This document shows positions 42,817 through 47,963 of a stretch of 47,963 nt of DNA, piece after piece. Position 1 is the first letter of the stretch, and every line of letters begins with the position of its first letter. Made by a program: the position numbers and the translations under genes. Below the pieces are notes generated by a model, which ran no database searches, had not been told where the DNA came from, and was given only the letters and a program-made list of their open reading frames with translations. Location: the NCBI GenBank assembly GCA_017514125.1, contig JAFWKW010000011.1, positions 1 through 47,963 of the forward strand. Reading direction: 5' to 3'. The stretch is from Candidatus Saccharimonadota bacterium (lineage in GTDB: Bacteria > Patescibacteriota > Saccharimonadia > Saccharimonadales > Saccharimonadaceae).

Positions 42817-44623
42817 GAAGAAGAAAAAAGGAAAGTTGTCTGCGGCGGAGATTGCGGCACAGGCTGAAGCATTGGAACTCGCAGAAATCCAAAAAGCCTT
42901 TGAACAAGGTACGAATACTCTACGCGATTTGATTTCGCCGTCGGCAATTGAGATTCATTCAGATTATTTTAGGCTGGGCACTAAGTATGGGCGGACGATT
43001 TATGTGTATGGTTATCCACGGACGCTTTTTACGGGGTGGATTTCGCCGATTATTAATATCGATGAAGTGATTGATGTATCGATGTACATTTATCCGGTAG
43101 AGTCAGCAGTGGTGATGAAAAATCTTCGAACTAAGGCGACGCAGCTTGAGGCATCGATGAACCTTAATACTGAGAAAGGTAAGATTAGGGATCCGGAGCT
43201 GGAGGCGGCGTTAGCTGATACTGAGGAATTACGTGATCAGTTACAGGTGGGGGCGGAGAGATTTTTCCGATTTGGGCTTTATGTGACGATTTGGGGTGAT
43301 TCATTAGAGGAACTGAAATTTGTTCAGCAGAAGATTGAAACGATTTTTGGACAACAGATGATTTTTTCTAAGGTGGCTAATTCGCAGCAGGAACAGGGGT
43401 TAAATTCTGCTATGCCACAGTGTACGGACCAGCTACAGATTCGACGGAATATGAATACTGGTGCTATCTCGACATCTTTCCCATTCACTTCGGCAGATCT
43501 TACGCAGGATAAGGGGATTTTGTATGGTATCAATATGCATAATAATGGCTTGGTGATTTTTGATAGATTTTCACTGGAAAATGCCAATATGGTGGTATTT
43601 GCGAAGTCTGGTGCTGGTAAATCGTTTACTGTGAAACTTGAGGCGCTTAGGTCGATGATGACGGGAGCAGAAGTGATTATCATCGACCCGGAGAACGAGT
43701 ATCAGAAACTTTCTGATGCGGTAGGCGGGTCTTATATTCGTTTGTCTCTCAACTCGGATGTGCGGGTGAACCCGTTTGATTTGCCAAAAATCGTGGATTC
43801 GGAGGATGCAAATGATGCGCTGAAGTCTAATCTAGTAACTCTGCACGGCCTGTTTAGGCTGATGCTTGGTGGGGTAGGGAATACTGGACAAGCGGCTTTG
43901 ACTCCGAATGAAGAAGCGGATCTTGATCAGGCTTTGATTGATACATATGCGCGGGCGGGGATTACTTCAGATCCTTTGACGCATCAATCGCCAGCGCCGA
44001 CGATTATAAATTTGTACGATACGTTGCTCCATATGGGTGGAAGTGGTCCGTCTTTGGCACAAAGACTTCGTAAATATACGACAGGGACTTTTGCGGGGAT
44101 TTTTTCGCAGCAGTCTAACATTGACATTAATAACCAGATGGTGGTGTTTAATATCCGTGATCTTGAGGATGAGTTGAGGCCGGTGGCGATGTATATTGTG
44201 CTTTCACATATTTGGAATATTGTGCGGGCAAATCAGAAGAAACGCTTGCTGGTGGTAGATGAGGCGTGGCAGTTGATGCAGTATGAAGATTCGGCGAATT
44301 TCTTGTTTTCTCTTGCGAAACGCGCACGTAAATATTATCTTGGTCTTACTACGATTACGCAGGACGTGGAAGATTTTATGGGTATGAAGATGGGACGGGC
44401 AATTGTGGCAAACTCGTCGATGCAGCTACTTTTGAAACAGTCGGCGTCGGCGGTAGATGTGCTGGCGGATGTATTTAAGCTTACCGAAGAAGAGAGAAGA
44501 AGGCTCGCAAACTTCCCGGTGGGACAAGGGCTATTCTTTGCCGGACAAAATCACGTACATATTCAGGTGATTGCGTCAGAAACCGAAGAACGGCTCATCA
44601 CTACTAACCCTAATCAAAAGTAA
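42809..44623 (+). CDS. virB4: VirB4-type secretion ATPase
   Basis: The start is ATG 42809 (MARKKKKGKL), with GGAG five bases upstream; an in-frame ATG at 42788 would add seven residues. The 604-aa ATPase has Walker A (AKSGAGKSF, 265-273) and Walker B (RLLVVDEAWQLM, about 479-490). The TTITQDVEDFMG segment that follows is typical of VirB4/TraE enzymes. The N-terminal 240 residues are the VirB4 docking domain. It powers assembly of the secretion channel and pilus on the cytoplasmic side. Confidence 0.93.
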   Translation: MARKKKKGKLSAAEIAAQAEALELAEIQKAFEQGTNTLRDLISPSAIEIHSDYFRLGTKYGRTIYVYGYPRTLFTGWISPIINIDEVIDVSMYIYPVESAVVMKNLRTKATQLEASMNLNTEKGKIRDPELEAALADTEELRDQLQVGAERFFRFGLYVTIWGDSLEELKFVQQKIETIFGQQMIFSKVANSQQEQGLNSAMPQCTDQLQIRRNMNTGAISTSFPFTSADLTQDKGILYGINMHNNGLVIFDRFSLENANMVVFAKSGAGKSFTVKLEALRSMMTGAEVIIIDPENEYQKLSDAVGGSYIRLSLNSDVRVNPFDLPKIVDSEDANDALKSNLVTLHGLFRLMLGGVGNTGQAALTPNEEADLDQALIDTYARAGITSDPLTHQSPAPTIINLYDTLLHMGGSGPSLAQRLRKYTTGTFAGIFSQQSNIDINNQMVVFNIRDLEDELRPVAMYIVLSHIWNIVRANQKKRLLVVDEAWQLMQYEDSANFLFSLAKRARKYYLGLTTITQDVEDFMGMKMGRAIVANSSMQLLLKQSASAVDVLADVFKLTEEERRRLANFPVGQGLFFAGQNHVHIQVIASETEERLITTNPNQK

Positions 44624-44633
44624 GAAAATATGT

Positions 44634-44639
44634 TATAAT
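44634..44639 (+). promoter_or_regulatory. -10 box of leaderless promoter for the hydrolase gene
   Basis: TATAAT ending 6 bases before ATG 44646, no ribosome site. Confidence 0.6.
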
Positions 44640-44645
44640 ATAGAT

Positions 44646-45905
44646 ATGAAACTGAAGGGTTTTTTGGTAGGTTTTATGGTGGTGTTTTTGACACTGCTAC
44701 CTTCGGGGGCTTTTGCGAAAAAACTGATTGATGAAGATTTGTTGTATTATTATGGGCTGAATGGGATTTATCATTATAATGGGGCGAAGGAGAAGTGTAC
44801 GGCGGAAGAAGGGGGAAATCAGAATTATGCGGGAGAGAGCGTATGGAGTGAGGCGGAACTTGAGGCAATTGGTGAAAATAAAGCGATTTACAAAGAAGCG
44901 GCGGATAAGTACGATTTTCCGTGGCAAGTTCTCGCTGTATTTCATAGTATGGAAACTGGTCTTAGACGCTATAACCCGGGGAATGGGCAGGGAGTTTATC
45001 AACTTTATTCGTATACAAACGGGGGGACTAATGAAAATGCGTTTACTCCTGGGCCGGTGGATGAGGCAGAGTTTAAAAGACAGACCATGATTGCGGCAGA
45101 AGTGATTAGTTCTTCGGTAGGAGATCTTAATGAATCAGACAATGTGAAGAAGCTATTTTTCAAGTTTAACGGGATGTCTTCGAAATATGTACAGAAGGCT
45201 TTGGAATTAGGGTTTTCAGAAGAGGAAGCTAAAAATGGGGAGGGGTCGCCTTATGTAATGAATCGGTATGATGCCAAGCGAGATCCGGGAAGTAGCGAGA
45301 TGGATGGCAATTGGCCGGGAAGGTACGTGAAAGATGGCGTGTATGATGCGGGGTCTACTTCTATGGTGTTTGGGGCGTTTGTAAAATATGAAGCTTTGGC
45401 TGGGAGTGTAAATTGTACGGATCACGGTGGTGATATAGTAGAAACGGCGCTTTTACTATCTTGGGATGGGCACGGACATAGCAAGGATGACCCAAAGCCG
45501 GAGTATGAAAAGGCGATGAAAGAGGTAGGGACGTATAGTAGTCCGTGTAGAAGTAGCGGAGATTGTGCGCCGAAGGGGGCATCTTGTGATGTTTTCGTAT
45601 CTACGGTGATGAGATATTCTGGTTCGGATCCGGATTTTCCAGTGTTTAGTCCGGCGGCACAAAAGAGTTATATGAAATCACATAGTGATAAATATGTAAA
45701 AATAGATGCTCACGATGTAAGTGATTTGCAGGCAGGTGATATTTTAGTGGCGGTAGATAATGGGAGACATATTTATTTGTATTTGGGTGATGGGATGCAG
45801 GCATCGGCGTCGTATAATGATCGGACGGGTGAACATTTTTCGGGAGTGTATTTGTCGGATAATGGGGGGTCGAGACATTATAGTGTATATAGGAGAACTA
45901 GTTAA
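44646..45905 (+). CDS. Secreted two-domain peptidoglycan hydrolase (lysozyme-like plus CHAP/NlpC-like)
   Basis: The start is ATG 44646, giving 419 aa. It has a signal peptide (LKGFLVGFMVVFLTLLPSGAFA, cleavage near residue 24). A lysozyme-like domain (75-250) has likely catalytic Glu103 in VFHSMETGL and the segment NPGNGQGVYQLYSY. A C-terminal cysteine-peptidase-like domain (295-419) has Cys314 in GASCDVFVST and His375 in NGRHIYLYLGDG, with LQAGDILVAV between. This matches VirB1-like lytic enzymes of Gram-positive conjugation systems, which open the wall for the secretion channel. It could also attack the wall of a partner or host cell. Confidence 0.85.
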   Translation: MKLKGFLVGFMVVFLTLLPSGAFAKKLIDEDLLYYYGLNGIYHYNGAKEKCTAEEGGNQNYAGESVWSEAELEAIGENKAIYKEAADKYDFPWQVLAVFHSMETGLRRYNPGNGQGVYQLYSYTNGGTNENAFTPGPVDEAEFKRQTMIAAEVISSSVGDLNESDNVKKLFFKFNGMSSKYVQKALELGFSEEEAKNGEGSPYVMNRYDAKRDPGSSEMDGNWPGRYVKDGVYDAGSTSMVFGAFVKYEALAGSVNCTDHGGDIVETALLLSWDGHGHSKDDPKPEYEKAMKEVGTYSSPCRSSGDCAPKGASCDVFVSTVMRYSGSDPDFPVFSPAAQKSYMKSHSDKYVKIDAHDVSDLQAGDILVAVDNGRHIYLYLGDGMQASASYNDRTGEHFSGVYLSDNGGSRHYSVYRRTS

Positions 45906-45916
45906 TTTGGAGCAGG

Positions 45917-45943
45917 TTGGCACTCTTGACTAACGAGTGCTAG
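45917..45943 (+). promoter_or_regulatory. CIRCE operator (HrcA site) of dnaJ
   Basis: TTGGCACTC, nine bases, GAGTGCTAG. Arm matches to the CIRCE consensus are 8 of 9 on each side. The left arm is the same as in the groESL site. Confidence 0.92.
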
Positions 45944-45954
45944 TGATATATAAT
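45926..45954 (+). promoter_or_regulatory. Promoter of dnaJ
   Basis: TTGACT (45926-45931), inside the CIRCE spacer, 17-base spacer, TATAAT (45949-45954). The -10 merges into a run of alternating A and T. ATG 45981 follows, with GGAAAG upstream. Confidence 0.85.
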
Positions 45955-45980
45955 ATATATATTATATATGGAAAGATACT

Positions 45981-46913
45981 ATGGCGGAAAAGCGTGATTA
46001 CTATGAAGTTTTAGGCGTATCCAAGAATGCGTCGGATGATGAAATAAAAAAGGCTTATCGGAAATTAGCAATTAAATACCACCCGGATAAAAATCCTGGT
46101 AACAAAGAAGCTGAGGCGAAGTTTAAGGAGATTAATGAGGCACATGATGTATTGTCTGACAAACAGAAACGAGCTAGGTATGATCAATTTGGCCACGCGG
46201 GGGTAGGAGGGGCTGGTTTTGGTGGGGCTGGCAATCCGTTTGGCGGTGGAAATCCATTTGGGAGAGCTGGTGGGTTTAATTATAATGGGCAGACCTTTAA
46301 TTTTGAGTTTGGTAATGGGGGAGTGTTTGACGATATTATTGGCAATATTTTTGGGTTTGGAGCTGCTGGCGCGAGAAGGCCGAGGAGAGGAGCGGATTAT
46401 CAGGTAGCGGTGACTTTGACTTTTGAGGAAGCGATTTTTGGTTGTACGAAGACGGTAGATAATAATGGTTCGGACCTTAAGGTGAAGATTCCGGCGGGGA
46501 TTGATGATGGGATGTCTATACGCCTTCGTGGTAAAGGTGGGCCGGCACCGGAAGGCGGTTCTGAGCCGGGAGACCTCTATGTGAGAGTGCGGGTGAAGCC
46601 ACATAAATCACTCACGCGTGAGGGTGCGATTATTTTGTCTGAGCATACAATTGATATGGTAGATGCGGCACTGGGTTGTGAAATTGAAGTTCTGACCGTG
46701 GATGGGCCGGTGATTATGAAAGTGCCAGCAGGGACGCAAAGTGGGACGCCGTTTAAGCTATCCGGACACGGTGTGCCGTTCCGTGCGGATGGCGATAGAG
46801 GACCGCATATTGTGACGGTTTTAGTAGAAACGCCGAAGAATTTGTCGCGGAAGCAGAAGGAACTTCTAGAAGAGTTTAAGAAGGCGAAGAAGAAGGGGAT
46901 TTTTGGAAGGTAG
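45981..46913 (+). CDS. dnaJ: DnaJ-type co-chaperone, class B (no zinc finger)
   Basis: The J domain (1-70, with HPD at 34-36) stimulates DnaK. The Gly/Phe-rich linker follows ([20 protein letters not shown]). The substrate-binding domains (about 135-300) contain [15 protein letters not shown] and [19 protein letters not shown]. At 310 aa and with no CxxCxGxG repeats, this is the DnaJ class B/CbpA form, not the full DnaJ of 370-380 aa. A CIRCE operator points to co-regulation with groESL by HrcA. Confidence 0.9.
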   Translation: MAEKRDYYEVLGVSKNASDDEIKKAYRKLAIKYHPDKNPGNKEAEAKFKEINEAHDVLSDKQKRARYDQFGHAGVGGAGFGGAGNPFGGGNPFGRAGGFNYNGQTFNFEFGNGGVFDDIIGNIFGFGAAGARRPRRGADYQVAVTLTFEEAIFGCTKTVDNNGSDLKVKIPAGIDDGMSIRLRGKGGPAPEGGSEPGDLYVRVRVKPHKSLTREGAIILSEHTIDMVDAALGCEIEVLTVDGPVIMKVPAGTQSGTPFKLSGHGVPFRADGDRGPHIVTVLVETPKNLSRKQKELLEEFKKAKKKGIFGR

Positions 46914-47008
46914 GGGGGAGATTTTATCCATCTTTCACGAACGGTTGATTTTTGTATTTTGTTCGCATCCATCCCTTGATACATTAGTGGATATAAAAAG
47001 ACTAGACT

Positions 47009-47848
47009 TTAGGAGGCCTGGATACAGCGGATGTAGTTCCCACGGTTGCGGTTGTAGTTGCCAGTATATAAGACACTGGTATTGTAGTAAAGACTATACC
47101 GTAGCGCACTATTGGATGTTGTGCTGCCCCACCAGTAACCAGCCGTAGACTCAGCATGCAGCGCACCACCGTGATAATTTCCACCTATGACTGGAGAAAA
47201 ATTAGGAACATAAATACTACTACCACCAGTCTCGTCGCCACTGCCTCCACTCAAACTATCTATTTGTGCCTTACTTGGCAATGTCCAGCCTTTGGGGTTT
47301 GTCACCATCTTTGCTGTCATATCCTGCATATAGGTTAAGTCTGATACATCCTTTTCCTCACTAACACAGCGGATGTATAGGCCAGCATTACGACCATTAC
47401 CCTCATTATCAGTAGATAAACTACCATTGTAATCCAGACGGTATCGCAACGCACTATTTGATGCAATATCAACCCACCAGAGCCCGTGTGTAGAATCAGC
47501 GCCCAAGCTGCTATTATAGTACATCCCACCTAGGACTGGAGAAAAAATATCAATATCTGTATTGTTGTCCGCTTGTTTTTTAGTAGGTAAAGTCCATCCC
47601 TTAGGGCAAATACTCTCTGTAGCCACAGCAATATTATCTGTACCAGTTATAGTTCCGGCAGAGGCTAGAGCATAATTATACCATACAGTATTACCACTAG
47701 TATAACTATTTGATCCACTATGAATACAAGTATTAGTATACCCATCTCCGTTACCAGTTTCGGTGCTAGTAGTATATTTCCCATAGCACTCACCCCCGCT
47801 GGTGCCGCGTTTCTCTATCTGTCCCAAAGGCTGGACATTGCCTGCCAA
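47009..47848 (-). CDS. Fib_succ_major-type surface protein, headless at the inversion junction
   Basis: The protein has two repeats of the Fibrobacter succinogenes major paralogous type. Repeat 1 runs about 15-165 with SICPKGWTLPTKK and LYIRCVSEE, and repeat 2 runs about 172-279 with YMQDMTAKMVTN, PKGWTLPSKAQ and NYIRCIQAS. There is no proper start: the frame opens only at a TTG, and its first 15 or so residues are antisense to the plus-strand copy next door. The coding context of this family normally has a signal peptide and an extra N-terminal domain, both missing here. In repeat 2 about 60 residues expected between MVTN and PKGW are absent. Members are thought to be exported surface proteins. 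It may be a silent cassette, a pseudogene or one state of an invertible gene. Confidence 0.6.
   Translation of the reverse strand: MAGNVQPLGQIEKRGTSGGECYGKYTTSTETGNGDGYTNTCIHSGSNSYTSGNTVWYNYALASAGTITGTDNIAVATESICPKGWTLPTKKQADNNTDIDIFSPVLGGMYYNSSLGADSTHGLWWVDIASNSALRYRLDYNGSLSTDNEGNGRNAGLYIRCVSEEKDVSDLTYMQDMTAKMVTNPKGWTLPSKAQIDSLSGGSGDETGGSSIYVPNFSPVIGGNYHGGALHAESTAGYWWGSTTSNSALRYSLYYNTSVLYTGNYNRNRGNYIRCIQAS
47277..47296. repeat. Left copy of 20-bp perfect inverted repeat (partner 47823-47842)
   Basis: The 20 bases encode PKGWTLP on the minus strand. The partner at 47823-47842 is identical in opposite orientation, in the same codon phase. Similarity continues outward, more loosely, for about 35 bases on both sides. 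The enclosed segment is 526 bases. Confidence 0.9.
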
Positions 47849-47963
47849 AACACAGATAGACAGTCTAAGTGGAGGATCTAGTAGTACTGCGTATGTAAAT
47901 AGCTTTTCCCCAGTCCTGGGCGGGGATTACATCAATGGTACGCTGAACAGTGAGTCTACCGTC
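47787..47963 (+). pseudogene. Plus-strand Fib_succ_major fragment, open at right edge
   Basis: On the plus strand, after TAG 47784-47786, an open frame runs to the window end without a credible start. From 47814 it reads SICPKGWTLPAKTQIDSLSG, then continues with FSPVLGGDYINGTLNSEST, the same family as the minus-strand gene. Residues before SIC are antisense to that gene. So it is a headless or partial copy whose continuation lies outside the window. Confidence 0.6.
47823..47842. repeat. Right copy of 20-bp perfect inverted repeat (partner 47277-47296)
   Basis: Encodes PKGWTLP on the plus strand; identical in inverted orientation to 47277-47296. Confidence 0.9.

Noticed and set aside
45944-45969. 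Run of alternating A and T that might be a repeat or a replication element.
   Set aside because: It is short and overlaps the dnaJ -10 box; ordinary promoter A/T richness explains it.
1-47963. Possible recoded TGA (as Gly or Trp), as in some CPR lineages.
   Set aside because: TGA ends many genes exactly at operon overlaps (for example 12740-12742, 22948-22950), and no conserved protein has an internal TGA, so the code is standard.
1-47963. CRISPR arrays, insertion sequences, prophage genes or integrases.
   Set aside because: No regularly spaced repeats, transposase, integrase or terminal inverted repeats were seen; the only notable repeats are those inside the pilin and Fib_succ_major genes.

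Overview
The window looks like a chromosomal segment of a small-genome, single-membrane bacterium of the Candidate Phyla Radiation, most likely Saccharibacteria (TM7). That assignment is inference. It rests on the PrgI/TraC-like/VirB4 secretion cluster with many TrbC/VirB2-type pilins, the Fib_succ_major surface proteins, the DUF2142/DUF2304/DUF6020/GtrA envelope genes, a short GroES and frequent leaderless promoters. TGA is used as a normal stop, so the code is standard. No gene-free stretch exceeds 300 bases; the largest gaps are about 100-190 bases and hold promoters, terminators or the tRNA.

Region 1 (1-23439) is a surface-polysaccharide factory. A minus-strand operon (5161 to 195) encodes a two-domain glycosyltransferase, a large HAD-family protein and a PRPP synthetase. 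Divergent from it run an FAD oxidoreductase, a DUF6020 membrane protein, two related glycosyltransferases (one a double-domain fusion), a sugar epimerase, a GT2 enzyme and the complete dTDP-L-rhamnose pathway in the order rmlA-rmlC-rmlB-rmlD. Convergent to these, on the minus strand, are GtrA, GalE, a Wzm/Wzt-type ABC exporter pair, a DUF2142 membrane protein, a polyprenyl-phosphate-type GT2, a DUF2304 protein and another GT2. Together they would activate sugars, build a lipid-linked glycan and export it.

Region 2 (23459-32161) is housekeeping: uvrA, a TylF-like methyltransferase, groES-groEL under a CIRCE operator, a TetR-like regulator, two small proteins of unknown function, tRNA-Ser(GCU) and a polytopic membrane protein.

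Region 3 (32162-45905) is a type IV secretion-like locus and the most unusual part. It contains eight pilin-like modules in seven genes (one gene is a fused double module), a 1089-residue VirB6-like membrane protein, an unknown protein with its own strong promoter and terminator, a PrgI-family protein, a TraC-like protein, the VirB4 ATPase and a secreted two-domain peptidoglycan hydrolase. comF and hsp20 sit inside it. Four adjacent pilins share near-identical membrane parts but have divergent N-terminal segments, and their DNA shows mosaic identity tracts that suggest gene conversion. No relaxase, VirD4 coupling protein or VirB11 is in the window, so a pilus or protein-secretion role is at least as likely as conjugation.

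Region 4 (45917-47963) has dnaJ (class B type, no zinc finger) under a second CIRCE operator. Next come two oppositely oriented, headless Fib_succ_major gene pieces that diverge from a 20-bp perfect inverted repeat. The geometry would allow in-frame switching by inversion, or it marks an assembly junction.

Regulation visible in the sequence: two CIRCE sites imply an HrcA repressor encoded elsewhere. At least eleven operon heads have a -10 box only 6-8 bases before the start codon, which implies leaderless mRNAs.
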